Numbered from the stretch's first letter, positions 26,507 through 35,296 are shown. The stretch: 64,000 nucleotides of DNA from DRGT01 sp022567895 (GCA_022567895.1 JADFGC010000001.1:1-64000), one strand, 5' to 3'. The notes: generated by a model not told the origin, from the letters alone. Numbers and translations are program-made.

Positions 26507-26638
26507 TTAGGATTTTTCTAACATAGTTTTCTTAAAAGATTCAAGATCACTTTTTATAGATTTTACAAAATCGTCATAATCTTGATCAAGACTTGATTTT
26601 GTACTTTCTAAAGTTTTCTTGATATCTTCTTTTGCCAT
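26507..26638 (-). CDS. 43-residue charged helical protein inside ATPase set 1
   Basis: ATG at 26638 overlaps the TAA stop of subunit D by one base (TAATG), and the frame runs 43 codons: MAKEDIKKTLESTKSSLDQD, then YDDFVKSIKSDLESFKKTML, EKS, TAA at 26507. The peptide is highly charged and amphipathic, likely one long helix. The one-base coupling to D and position before K suggest a co-translated accessory of the ATPase. It does not look like subunit F, which is about 100 residues with an alpha/beta fold. No family is recognised. It could be a G-like stalk peptide or an assembly or inhibitory factor. Confidence 0.6.
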   Translation of the reverse strand: MAKEDIKKTLESTKSSLDQDYDDFVKSIKSDLESFKKTMLEKS

Positions 26639-27273
26639 TACCCTTTTCTCTTTTCGATGACAGCTTTAACTTTTTTTAATCTTACGAATTCTTCCCGATC
26701 TCGTTCCTCTAATGTTGCAAGTATGAATCTTATTCGAGATTCATACATAGGTATAATGATATTTTCAAGAGCATTCAATAATTTCTGAGTTTTCTCTAAC
26801 GCTTTTGCTAAACTAATTATTGAATTTTCAAATTCAGCTGCCTTGCAAATTTGAGGAAGCATTGTTTTGATTTGTTTTGCTGCTCTATCAATTGTGGCAT
26901 TGGTGTCAGCAAATCCATATGGCATTGAGTCAGCATGAATTTCTTTAACAGAAAGCACGGGAATAGTTACATCAACTATTCGTTTTACATCAACATCTAT
27001 TTCCATAGAGGCTGGTGTAGACTGTGCAACTGAATCCACAGTGTTAGTTCCAAGAGTAAGATAAGCCTCATTCACTGTACGATAAACATCTTGAAGAGGA
27101 GTCCAAATATCTCCTCGAGCTTTAGTTGCTTCATCAATCATTTCGTTGATTCGTTTCAGTAAGACTGCACGTTTATCATCTAAGATTTTTCGAACCATTG
27201 TAGCAACTTTACTTGAACGTCTGTATTTGAGGAGTTCAATTTTGGTAGCTGATACAGTTTGCCCGAATGACAT
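26638..27273 (-). CDS. atpD: A-type ATPase subunit D (central rotor shaft), set 1
   Basis: 211 residues. The long N- and C-terminal helices of the antiparallel coiled-coil shaft are clear: SATKIELLKYRRSSKVATMV and LLKRINEMIDEATKARGDIW at the start, and ALENIIIPMYESRIRFILAT followed by LEERDREEFVRLKKVKAVIE at the end. The last phrase matches the family consensus (E..R..F..LK..K). The shaft rotates inside A3B3 and couples to the proteolipid ring through C. Start ATG at 27273 overlaps the B stop by one base. Confidence 0.94.
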   Translation of the reverse strand: MSFGQTVSATKIELLKYRRSSKVATMVRKILDDKRAVLLKRINEMIDEATKARGDIWTPLQDVYRTVNEAYLTLGTNTVDSVAQSTPASMEIDVDVKRIVDVTIPVLSVKEIHADSMPYGFADTNATIDRAAKQIKTMLPQICKAAEFENSIISLAKALEKTQKLLNALENIIIPMYESRIRFILATLEERDREEFVRLKKVKAVIEKRKG

Positions 27274-28661
27274 TACTTACTCGCCTTATAGTATTGATCA
27301 ATAAACTTGTCTTTTACCTTGGTGAGTTCATTTTTTGGTAAAGCGGATGCTACCTTCCACTGAAGACCAAGTGTTTCTTCAAGATTTCTATTTTCATCTA
27401 GTCCCTGTGATAGAAACTCTTTTTCAAACATGTCACCAACATCCATGTATTTTCTATCGACTTCAGTAAGGCCACCTTTTCCAACGATTTCAGAAAGTGC
27501 TCTAACTTCCTGTGCTCTAGAATAAGCATCGTAACATTGATTTGAAATTTCCTGATGATCCGCACGTGTCTTTCCTTCCCCAACTCCATCTTTCATAATT
27601 CTACTAAGACTCATCAATACATTCACTGGCGGATAGATTCCTTTTCTAAAGAGTTCTCTACCAAGAACAATTTGTCCTTCTGTGATGTATCCGGTAAGAT
27701 CGGGAATTGGATGGGTAATATCATCTGAGGGCATTGTAAGTATGGGCATTTGAGTAACGCTTCCCTTTTTCCCTTTTAGTCTTCCAGCCCTTTCGTAGAT
27801 AGTCGACAGGTCAGTGTACAGATATCCAGGATAACCCTTTCTCCCTGGAACTTCTTCACGTGCTGCAGAGATTTCTCTTAATGCTTCACAATAATTTGTC
27901 ATGTCTGTTAGAATGACAAGAACATGCATGCCAAGATCATACGCAAGGTATTCTGCAGCAGTCAGTGCAACACGAGGCGTGATTATTCTTTCAATGGCTG
28001 GATCGTCTGCAAGATTTAGAAAGAGAACACTTCTTTTTAGTGCACCCGATTCTTCTAGACTACGTTGAAAGTATTTAGCTTCACTATATTGTACACCAAT
28101 TGCTGCAAACACTACAGCAAACTCTTCTCCACTTCCAACTACGGAAGCTTGTCTTGCAATCTGCGCCGCCAGAATATTGTGAGACATTCCAGAGCCTGAA
28201 AAAATTGGCAGTTTCTGTCCACGTACAAGTGTCAACATACCATCGATAACAGAAACACCTGTTTGGATAAACTCACTTGGATAATCCCGTTGCTCAGGAT
28301 TCATTGGCTCGCCGTTTATATCTTCAAATTTAGATGCGATAGGATCTGGAAGACCGTCTTTTGGTCTACCCAATCCATCAAAAACTCTACCGAGAATTTC
28401 TTCAGAAAGAGGCATTGTCATAACTTTGCCGACAAACTTTGCCTTTGTTCCAGAAACGGAAAGACCCATTGTTCCTTCAAAAACTTGAACTACAGCTTTT
28501 CCATTTCCTACTTCCAAAACTTTGCCTAATCTTTTTTCACCTTCCGTTGTTTGAATTTCTACAAGTTCATCAAACATGGCGTTCTCAACCCCATCCACTA
28601 CAACTAGCGGTCCCTTAATTTCTGCAATCTTATTGTATTCTATTCCACCTTGTAACGTCAA
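27273..28661 (-). CDS. atpB: A-type ATPase subunit B (non-catalytic), set 1
   Basis: 462 residues. Typical B subunit: N-terminal beta barrel IAEIKGPLVVVDGVENAMFDE, FDGLGRPKDGLPDP, IQTGVSVIDGMLTLVRGQKL, the degenerate P-loop position PIFSGSGMSHNILAAQIARQ (SGSGMSHN, as expected in the non-catalytic subunit), ILTDMTNYCEALREISAARE and MPSDDITHPIPDLTGYITEG. It alternates with A in the hexameric head. The start overlaps the end of A by 4 bp. A paralogue in set 2 (37420) keeps the same motifs but differs through the barrel and C-terminal domain. Confidence 0.96.
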   Translation of the reverse strand: MTLQGGIEYNKIAEIKGPLVVVDGVENAMFDELVEIQTTEGEKRLGKVLEVGNGKAVVQVFEGTMGLSVSGTKAKFVGKVMTMPLSEEILGRVFDGLGRPKDGLPDPIASKFEDINGEPMNPEQRDYPSEFIQTGVSVIDGMLTLVRGQKLPIFSGSGMSHNILAAQIARQASVVGSGEEFAVVFAAIGVQYSEAKYFQRSLEESGALKRSVLFLNLADDPAIERIITPRVALTAAEYLAYDLGMHVLVILTDMTNYCEALREISAAREEVPGRKGYPGYLYTDLSTIYERAGRLKGKKGSVTQMPILTMPSDDITHPIPDLTGYITEGQIVLGRELFRKGIYPPVNVLMSLSRIMKDGVGEGKTRADHQEISNQCYDAYSRAQEVRALSEIVGKGGLTEVDRKYMDVGDMFEKEFLSQGLDENRNLEETLGLQWKVASALPKNELTKVKDKFIDQYYKASK

Positions 28662-30445
28662 TTGGTAACCTTCACTCCTGATATGTTCTTGAATTGTTCA
28701 TTCATGTTATGGCTCAATTGATCTAGTTGTTCAAGTTGATCATCTGGAACGTCCATTCTAGCTTTTAACAAGTTACTAATGATAGGCAATGCACGAATGT
28801 CAGCTAGAGATGCATTCTCTTTCAGAGCACGTTGACCACTTTTGTAAAATTCAACTAGTAACTTCAAAAGCTTGAATTGTTTTTCTGGACTACAGTACGT
28901 ATCTACTTTGTCAAAAGAGTTTTGTTGTAGAAAACCTATCTTAATCATTCGTGCTACTTCTAAAATGAGTTTTTCATCATCAGGTAATGCTTCTGGTCCT
29001 AACAGTCTAACAATTTCTTTAAGTGTATCTTCTCTTTGCAAGACTTCATACGCTTCATTTCTCAAGTTGAGCCAATCTTCATTAACATTAGATTTCCACC
29101 ACTTTTCTACATCAGAAAGATATCCGGAATAGCTGTTCATCCAATTTATTGAAGGATAGTGTCTGGAATATGCAAGTCTTGCATCAAGTGCCCAAAATGT
29201 CTTGATGAATCTGATGGTATGAGTTGTAACTGGTTCAGTAAAGTCTCCTCCTGAAGGTGAAACTGCTCCAATCAATGTAACTGATCCGTGTCTCTCTGGA
29301 CTACCAAGAGCATGAACCCTTCCAGCTCTCTCATAAAACTCTGCAAGTCTAGAAGCAAGATAAGATGGATATCCTTCCTCAGCTGGCATCTCTTCAAGTC
29401 TACCGCTCATTTCTCTTAGAGCCTCCGCCCACCTGCTCGTAGAGTCTGCTACAAGCACCACATCTTTTCCCATATCTCTATAGTATTCCGCAATGGTAAC
29501 TCCAGTGTAGATACTAGCTTCTCTTGCTGCCACCGGCATGTTACTTGTATTCGCTACCAGAATGGTTCTTTCCATTAGCGGCCTTCCTGTGTGGGGGTCT
29601 TTTAGCTTAGGAAATTCTAAAAGAACTTCAGTCATTTCGTTTCCTCTTTCCCCACATCCTATGTATACAACAACTTGAGAATCAGCCCACTTTGCGATCT
29701 GATGAAGTGTAACAGTCTTCCCAGTACCAAAAGCCCCTGGAATTGATCCCGTTCCTCCTTTAGCCATAGGAAAGAACGTATCAATCACACGCTGACCTGT
29801 AATTAATGGAATATTTGGATCGGATCTACTGGTGTAGGGTCGTGGTTTTCTGACAGGCCAATAATGATACATCTTTAGAGGAATCTTTTTTCCATCTTTT
29901 TCGGTAGTAGCAACTTCGGTTTCAAGATCATACTCACCTTCACTTACAATATTTGTTATCTTGCCACCTTGATGATTAGGCGGAACCATAATACTATGTA
30001 GGGTTAGTTGAGTTTCTTGAACTTCTCCCAACACACTTCCAGCTTCTACTTCATCACCTACCTTCACAGTTGGAGTAAACTTGAATTTCTTTGTCATATC
30101 AACTGGAGTAGTTTTAATGCCTCTGCTAATGAAAGAACCAGATTTTTTTGAAATTTCCCTCAAAGGTCTTTGAATACCATCATAAATTTGACCCATAATT
30201 CCCGGTCCTAGTAAAACACTCAATTGATTTCCGGTGCCGACAACAGGCTCTCCAGGTTTGAGGCCACTTGTAGATTCATAGACTTGAATAAACGCAACAT
30301 CACCTGTTAGACGAATTATCTCGCCGATAAGATTGGCTTCCCCAACAGATACAGTTTCATACATTTTTCCATCAGACATTCCATCTGCTTTTACTGCAGG
30401 TCCGCTAATCCAAACAATTTTACCTTTTGCCGTCACATCAATCAC
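28658..30445 (-). CDS. atpA: A-type ATPase catalytic subunit A, set 1
   Basis: 595 residues. The catalytic P-loop is PGAFGTGKTVTLHQIAKWAD (about residues 233-252). The GAFGxGKT form is closer to V-type A subunits (GAFGCGKT) than to the GPFGSGKT of most archaeal A subunits. GERGNEMTEVL carries the catalytic Glu. The non-homologous insert (about 110-200, ISRGIKTTPVDMTKKFKFTP, LGEVQETQLTLHSIM) and STSRWAEALREMSGRLEEMP are normal for the family. It makes or hydrolyses ATP, driven by or driving ion flow through I and K. It overlaps E by 4 bp and B by 4 bp in a tight minus-strand operon. Confidence 0.97.
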   Translation of the reverse strand: MIDVTAKGKIVWISGPAVKADGMSDGKMYETVSVGEANLIGEIIRLTGDVAFIQVYESTSGLKPGEPVVGTGNQLSVLLGPGIMGQIYDGIQRPLREISKKSGSFISRGIKTTPVDMTKKFKFTPTVKVGDEVEAGSVLGEVQETQLTLHSIMVPPNHQGGKITNIVSEGEYDLETEVATTEKDGKKIPLKMYHYWPVRKPRPYTSRSDPNIPLITGQRVIDTFFPMAKGGTGSIPGAFGTGKTVTLHQIAKWADSQVVVYIGCGERGNEMTEVLLEFPKLKDPHTGRPLMERTILVANTSNMPVAAREASIYTGVTIAEYYRDMGKDVVLVADSTSRWAEALREMSGRLEEMPAEEGYPSYLASRLAEFYERAGRVHALGSPERHGSVTLIGAVSPSGGDFTEPVTTHTIRFIKTFWALDARLAYSRHYPSINWMNSYSGYLSDVEKWWKSNVNEDWLNLRNEAYEVLQREDTLKEIVRLLGPEALPDDEKLILEVARMIKIGFLQQNSFDKVDTYCSPEKQFKLLKLLVEFYKSGQRALKENASLADIRALPIISNLLKARMDVPDDQLEQLDQLSHNMNEQFKNISGVKVTN

Positions 30446-31032
30446 CTTCCAAATTTAGTTGCAACATCTTTTCTTATCACAGGCTTTAGCCGTTCAAGTC
30501 TTGCATCAATTGTATTATCAAAATTCATTGAACCGTCTTTTGATTTTACGAAAATTCCCCCTATACATTCAATCGTATCAGAAGACAAGGTTGCACCTTT
30601 AAATTTTTTCAGTATAGATTTAACTAAATCGGAATCTCTTGCGTTGGTTGATATAACTACATCTGTAGTTCCTAATGATGTTATTGCTTCATCAATTAAT
30701 TGAGTCATAAGATTTGTATAGTCTTTTTGTAACGATTCACGAAGTTTTTCAATAGCTTTGTCGATGACCTTTTCGACAGACTCCTCCACCAACAAAATCT
30801 GTTTGTTTCTTTCTGCTAAACCCGAACTTCCAACTATTTGACTTTGTATCTTATCTGCATCTTTTTTTCCTTCTGCAATTATTCTATCATACTCTTGTTC
30901 AAGTGGAGGAAGTGAATCTGATAGAACTTTTTTAGAATTATCAAGCGATTGCTTTAAGCTCTCCAATAATTCCTCTTCAGATTTTTTTAAAATTTTGTCA
31001 ATCGTTTTTTCTAACGCACCAACATAACTCAT
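30442..31032 (-). CDS. atpE: A-type ATPase subunit E (peripheral stalk), set 1
   Basis: 196 residues. A long N-terminal helical half (KTIDKILKKSEEELLESLKQ, LPPLEQEYDRIIAEGKKDAD) is followed by a globular alpha/beta C-terminal domain ending GGIFVKSKDGSMNFDNTIDARLERLKP, which is the family consensus (GG......dG....nT...RLE). It pairs with H as the stator. It is the first gene of the minus-strand set. Its ATG is 92 bp from the divergent I gene, and the shared 16-bp motif sits 21 bp upstream. Confidence 0.93.
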   Translation of the reverse strand: MSYVGALEKTIDKILKKSEEELLESLKQSLDNSKKVLSDSLPPLEQEYDRIIAEGKKDADKIQSQIVGSSGLAERNKQILLVEESVEKVIDKAIEKLRESLQKDYTNLMTQLIDEAITSLGTTDVVISTNARDSDLVKSILKKFKGATLSSDTIECIGGIFVKSKDGSMNFDNTIDARLERLKPVIRKDVATKFGR

Positions 31033-31053
31033 CGATCAGGAAATATTGATAAC

Positions 31054-31069
31054 GGATTTTAATGTTTAG
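31054..31069 (-). promoter_or_regulatory. 16-bp promoter-like motif upstream of subunit E
   Basis: CTAAACATTAAAATCC on the minus strand, 21 bp before the E start. It is identical to the motif before subunit C (26071-26086) and at nearly the same distance. It is probably the basal promoter box of the ATPase genes of set 1. On the other strand an AT box (GTTTTAAAATC, about 31091-31101) about 25 bp before the TTG of subunit I probably serves the divergent gene. Confidence 0.55.
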
Positions 31070-31124
31070 CAACTCAAGAACCTAAGAAACGTTTTAAAAT
31101 CAATAATTAAACGTAAATGCTATC

Positions 31125-33227
31125 TTGGCGTCAGCGGATCTGATTTTAGGTTCTGTTATCCTACCAAGATCAGAATCTCCTGAAGCTATTTCGAGACTCG
31201 CTGAATTTGACTGGTTTCACAACTTAGAAACTAAAAGTGATACTGTAACGCCCGAAATCGATGACTTGCTTCTAAAGGCTCAGAAACTATACCAATCAAT
31301 TGATGAAGTTGTAAAGGGTCTACAAATCCCGCCTCGTGTTGGGATTTTAGAAATTTTATTCAAGGGTACCGTGATAAAAAAAACATCATACGAACTTAAT
31401 GAAATTGAAAACATGATAGAAGATCTAGAGGAAAAAAGTTTAAGCATTTTAAAGCAACCGAAAAAACTTCTTGATGAATATGCAGAAACTGAACGTTCTC
31501 TAGAAGAATATACTGTATTGAAAGAAACTATTGAAGTAGTAAAAAAGCTAAATGTAAACTTGAGTAATCTTGGTTTAACCAAGTACTTTTACACAAACCT
31601 CTTTGTAATTGATTCAAAAGATTATGGTGAAATAGCTCGTTCTTTACAAGACATCCCCATCTTTAGTTATGCATTAGAAAATAAACAAAAAACAGCGATA
31701 ATAATACTCACTGGTGCGCAAGAATCAGATACGGTACTAAAAGTACTTCGAAGTTTTAATTCAAATCCATTTGTCATTCCGCCAGAAATGCCACAAGTTC
31801 CAACTGAATCCTACGTATTAGCTATTTCTAAGATTAAAGAGCTTTCTGAAAAAGAAAAGAAGCTTGCAAAAGAAATCTTAAAAATAACAAAGAAAGTGCG
31901 CGGAAAGATTCTGACGTTGCAGGAAGGTGTAAACGTAGCAAAAGACGTTCTTGAAAGGATTCGTAAACCTGGTGGCACAAAGAGATTTGCTGTAATACGA
32001 GGATACATTCCAAAAAGCATGGAGAAAAAATTCAAACAAGTCACAAAGAAATGGATGTCAGTAACAGAAGATATTACAGATCCAGAAATTCGCAGAAAAA
32101 CTCCTGTTTTATTGACAAACAAACGTTGGATTAGAACATTCGAAGTTATCACACAAAGTCAAGGAATTCCAAGACGTCATGAACTTGATCCGACACCAAT
32201 GATCGCAATTATGTGGCCAATTTTTTACGGAATAATGTTTGCAGATTTAGCTCATGGACTCTTGCTCATGTGCTTTGGACTGTTGTTCAAATTCAAGGGT
32301 CAGGGGACATTATCAAGATGGGGAATGTTGATTGCCATGTCGGGTGGTTCGGCTGCTGTTGGTGGATTATTTACTGGTGAATTTTTTGGTTTCCACTTAA
32401 CCGAGTTTGCAATTTTTGAATCCCTTTTGCATGAAGGTGGAGCTCTTCACTCTATATCTTGGCTTGTTGGCGTAATCAGCGTAGCAGAGCTTACTTTTGT
32501 ACAAGTTATTATAATTCTCAAGGTTTCGATCTTTCTAGGAATTGTACATCTAGTGTGGGCATTTGTTTTGAGAATTAGAACTTACATAAAGGAAGGTAAC
32601 AGGACCGCACTGTTCTTCGAGGCAATTCCAAATCTAATCATGTACTTTGGTATAGTAGCTGTGATGATGGCTGCTATTGGGTCTAGTTATGATATCATGA
32701 ATATTTACTCTAGAACACACACAGAAGCTGTTCCTTGGATCACCATATTAGTAGGTGACTGGGCCGTAGTATGGATAGTTAGTAGAATTGCAATAGTTGT
32801 TGTGATTGGATCAATAGTAATGATGATCATAGGTGGTATACTACATAACAAAAAACATCCAGAAGAAGGTGGAGATATGGCAAGTGTTATGATGGAAGTT
32901 GTTCTTGGAAAGACTGTTGAAGGCTTATCACATACCATAAGCTATGCTCGAATTGGCATCATGCTTCTTGTGCACGCAGCTCTTTTACTAACTGTTAACA
33001 ATGCATTTCATTCTCTGGGCGAATGGGAATCGCCTGGTGCCATTGCTATGATTGTTGGTGGAAACTTGGGAATAATGTTGATTGAAGGACTAATCGTTTA
33101 CATCCAATCATTGAGGCTTCATTTGTATGAATTCTTTACAAAATGGTACGCAGGAGGAGGTGGGCCATTTAGAAAAGTTGTACCCGAAATAGTGTACAAC
33201 CAACTCGTGTGGAAAAATAAAGGCTAA
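31125..33227 (+). CDS. atpI: A-type ATPase subunit I (membrane stator a), set 1
   Basis: 700 residues from TTG at 31125. The N-terminal half (about 1-350) is cytoplasmic and coiled-coil-rich (LAKEILKITKKVRGKILTLQ). The C-terminal half has seven to eight membrane helices beginning at PTPMIAIMWPIFYGIMFADLAHGLLLMCFG. The conserved Arg needed for ion transfer is in GLSHTISYARIGIMLLVHAAL. The C-terminal IYVIQSLRLHLYEFFTKWY-type phrase is typical of the family. It is divergent from E and shares its promoter region, so it is assigned to set 1. Its own T-run (CCTTTTTTTT, about 33258-33267) separates it from set 2. Confidence 0.95.
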   Translation: MASADLILGSVILPRSESPEAISRLAEFDWFHNLETKSDTVTPEIDDLLLKAQKLYQSIDEVVKGLQIPPRVGILEILFKGTVIKKTSYELNEIENMIEDLEEKSLSILKQPKKLLDEYAETERSLEEYTVLKETIEVVKKLNVNLSNLGLTKYFYTNLFVIDSKDYGEIARSLQDIPIFSYALENKQKTAIIILTGAQESDTVLKVLRSFNSNPFVIPPEMPQVPTESYVLAISKIKELSEKEKKLAKEILKITKKVRGKILTLQEGVNVAKDVLERIRKPGGTKRFAVIRGYIPKSMEKKFKQVTKKWMSVTEDITDPEIRRKTPVLLTNKRWIRTFEVITQSQGIPRRHELDPTPMIAIMWPIFYGIMFADLAHGLLLMCFGLLFKFKGQGTLSRWGMLIAMSGGSAAVGGLFTGEFFGFHLTEFAIFESLLHEGGALHSISWLVGVISVAELTFVQVIIILKVSIFLGIVHLVWAFVLRIRTYIKEGNRTALFFEAIPNLIMYFGIVAVMMAAIGSSYDIMNIYSRTHTEAVPWITILVGDWAVVWIVSRIAIVVVIGSIVMMIIGGILHNKKHPEEGGDMASVMMEVVLGKTVEGLSHTISYARIGIMLLVHAALLLTVNNAFHSLGEWESPGAIAMIVGGNLGIMLIEGLIVYIQSLRLHLYEFFTKWYAGGGGPFRKVVPEIVYNQLVWKNKG

Positions 33228-33285
33228 ACCCCTTGAACTTTTGTCTTTATAATTTAACCTTTTTTTTGAAATTGGTTGCGATGGT

Positions 33286-33303
33286 ATGAAATAATTAATA
33301 TAG
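33286..33303 (+). promoter_or_regulatory. promoter box in front of ATPase set 2
   Basis: AAATAATTAATATAG (about 33288-33302) sits 24-38 bp before the GTG start of the set 2 K gene. It follows the T-run that ends the set 1 I gene. This placement indicates that set 2 has its own promoter and is not read only from the I promoter. Confidence 0.4.
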
Positions 33304-33325
33304 AGTAAAAAAACGAGCGAGAGCA

Positions 33326-33664
33326 GTGATTCCTAGAAGAAAAACATTTTCCATTTTTGCAATAATTACAGGCGTTTTTTTGCTAGCTTTTACATTCATT
33401 TCACCCATACCTGCATTTGCAGCTGAAGAATCTAGTGATTCAGCATTAGCCAAACCTATTTTGGCTTTAGCTGCTTCTATCGCAATAGCAGGTGGACTCA
33501 TAGGCACTGGAAGTGCACAATCAGGAATAGGTGCAGCTGGAATGGGCATAATTGCAGAAAAACCTGAGAAGTTTGGTCAAGTGCTATTCTTCTTTGTAAT
33601 TCCGGAAACACTTTGGATCATTGGTTTCGTTTTAGGAATTATCCTATTACTTGACATACTCTAG
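33326..33664 (+). CDS. atpK: A/V-type ATPase proteolipid subunit K (c ring), set 2
   Basis: 112 residues from GTG at 33326. A signal-peptide-like segment (FSIFAIITGVFLLAFTFISP, then AFAAEE) precedes one hairpin: helix 1 ILALAASIAIAGGLIGTGSA followed by QSGIGAAGMG, loop IIAEKPEKFG, helix 2 VLFFFVIPETLWIIGFVLGI. The Gln in TGSAQSGIGAAG aligns with the sodium-binding Gln of Enterococcus hirae NtpK (SGIAQGKVAAAG), and the Glu-Thr in PETLWIIGF aligns with the MVETYAILGF ligand pair there. The set 1 ring lacks the Gln. Sodium binding is therefore possible but not proven. The stop overlaps the first in-frame TTG of the E gene. Confidence 0.92.
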   Translation: MIPRRKTFSIFAIITGVFLLAFTFISPIPAFAAEESSDSALAKPILALAASIAIAGGLIGTGSAQSGIGAAGMGIIAEKPEKFGQVLFFFVIPETLWIIGFVLGIILLLDIL

Positions 33665-33674
33665 GGCGAGAAAC

Positions 33675-34232
33675 TTGAGTATAGACACATTCCTACATGA
33701 AATAGAAGATAGAAAAAAAAACGACATTACAAATATTGACAAAGAATTTGACGATAAAAAATCGGAAACTGAAATCAAAAAAAACACTGCTGTTAAGGAG
33801 ATTCAAGAACGTTATTCTAACGAAGCTAAAATAAAATCTGAGAAAGAGGCATCTAAAATAGTTGAAGCTGGAAAATTAGAAGCCAAGAAGATCTTGTTTA
33901 ATGCAATCAACAAAAATCTAGATTCTACATTTGATGTGATAAAACAAGAACTTGGTAACTACACGAAAACTTCAGAATATAAAAAAATATTACAGAAAAT
34001 GGTTGAAACTTCAAAAAAAAAATTAGATAATAACATAATAGTCCACTGTCGTAAAGAAGATCAAACTATTTTTAAAAGTGGAGACATTACTGTTGGTTCC
34101 CCAATTCAGACTTTGGGTGGAATAATTGCAGAAAACAAAGATGGTACAAAGGAGCTGGATCTAACATTTGAGGAATTGTTACGAACTCATGAAGATGAGA
34201 TAAAGAATACTATTTTGGAGAAGATAATGTAA
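33675..34232 (+). CDS. atpE: A/V-type ATPase subunit E (peripheral stalk), set 2
   Basis: About 185 residues from TTG at 33675 (SIDTFLHEIEDRKKNDITNI, matching the usual family start); an in-frame TTG at 33651 overlapping the K gene would add 8 residues. The N-terminal half is a highly charged helix (FDDKKSETEIKKNTAVKEIQ). The C-terminal domain holds LGGIIAENKDGTKELDLTFEELL, the family end motif. It pairs with the H of this set. The stop overlaps the ATG of C by one base. Confidence 0.88.
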   Translation: MSIDTFLHEIEDRKKNDITNIDKEFDDKKSETEIKKNTAVKEIQERYSNEAKIKSEKEASKIVEAGKLEAKKILFNAINKNLDSTFDVIKQELGNYTKTSEYKKILQKMVETSKKKLDNNIIVHCRKEDQTIFKSGDITVGSPIQTLGGIIAENKDGTKELDLTFEELLRTHEDEIKNTILEKIM

Positions 34233-35296
34233 TGGGACCTTCACCATATTCATCTTCTTTTGGAAAGTTACAATCAATATCAATTAGTTTTCTTAAACCA
34301 GACTTTATTGAGAATCTACTAAAAGCAAACGATGTAAATGAGATCATAAAACTTTTAGAATCTACATGGTACGGCGAAGAGATTAAAAAAGCAGCGTCAG
34401 TTTTTCAAGGTCCAGCACTTTTAGAAGTAGTTCTCAACCGTCACCTAGTTAAAATTAACAAAATTATTTTAGAAGCAGCGCCATTTTCCGGAAAAAATGC
34501 TGTTAGGGCTTATTTGGCAAAGTGGGATCTTTACAACATTGAACTAATTCTTTCCTCTAAATTGATGGGACGAACAATCACAGAAACCGAATCTATGTTG
34601 GTTTCTAGTCGTAATATACCGGCAGGAATTGCAGCTGGTAACATTTCACACGATGAGATTAAGATAATTCTTTCTGAATCCGGTGTTGAGGCTGTTGTAA
34701 ATAAACTTGCAAAGTACGACTATGGTGTAGTATTGATGAAGCATCTAGATGAATTCCAAAAGACAGGTGACATAGGACCAATGATGTCTGCCTTGAATGA
34801 ATCCTATTATCAAAAGTTACTTGAATCATTAAAATTCTTTCAAGGTGACGAAGGCGCTATTAGAGAACTAGTTCGTGCTGAGATAGATAAGAAAAATGTT
34901 CTAAACCTTCTGAAGGCAAAAGAATCCAATGTTGAAAAAGAAGTGGTGGCCAGACATCTTGTTGAGGGAGGACGAATCTCTTCAAAGGAATTAATTGACA
35001 TTTATGAAGTTAAAGATGTTGCACAAATTATAGGAAAAATAGAACAGTACTTCAAATTAAGTGAGGCGCTAGAACAGTACAAGACTTCAAAAAGCTTAAT
35101 TGATTTTGAAGTAGCTATTACCAAATTCATCAACACCACATATGTGAAGAAATTGAAAAATATTGCACTTTCTATTGGTACCATTTTCTATTTTATCATG
35201 AATGCAGAAAATGAACACGAAAATCTTAAAAGAATTACATATGGAAAACGATACAACTTTTCAATAGATAAGATTAAGGAGATGTTACTAACTTGA
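34232..35296 (+). CDS. atpC: A/V-type ATPase subunit C, set 2
   Basis: 354 residues, helical. Segments LKANDVNEIIKLLESTWYGE, NAVRAYLAKWDLYNIELILS and LVRAEIDKKNVLNLLKAKES are typical of archaeal C subunits, including the tandem W-D-x-x-N-I phrase. It caps the proteolipid ring. The start ATG overlaps E by one base, and the stop overlaps the TTG of F by 4 bp, so the set is tightly co-translated. Confidence 0.92.
   Translation: MGPSPYSSSFGKLQSISISFLKPDFIENLLKANDVNEIIKLLESTWYGEEIKKAASVFQGPALLEVVLNRHLVKINKIILEAAPFSGKNAVRAYLAKWDLYNIELILSSKLMGRTITETESMLVSSRNIPAGIAAGNISHDEIKIILSESGVEAVVNKLAKYDYGVVLMKHLDEFQKTGDIGPMMSALNESYYQKLLESLKFFQGDEGAIRELVRAEIDKKNVLNLLKAKESNVEKEVVARHLVEGGRISSKELIDIYEVKDVAQIIGKIEQYFKLSEALEQYKTSKSLIDFEVAITKFINTTYVKKLKNIALSIGTIFYFIMNAENEHENLKRITYGKRYNFSIDKIKEMLLT

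Noticed and set aside
26507..26638. Small peptide considered as the missing subunit F
   Set aside because: At 43 residues and purely helical, it cannot form the alpha/beta fold of F (about 100 residues); kept as an unknown accessory.
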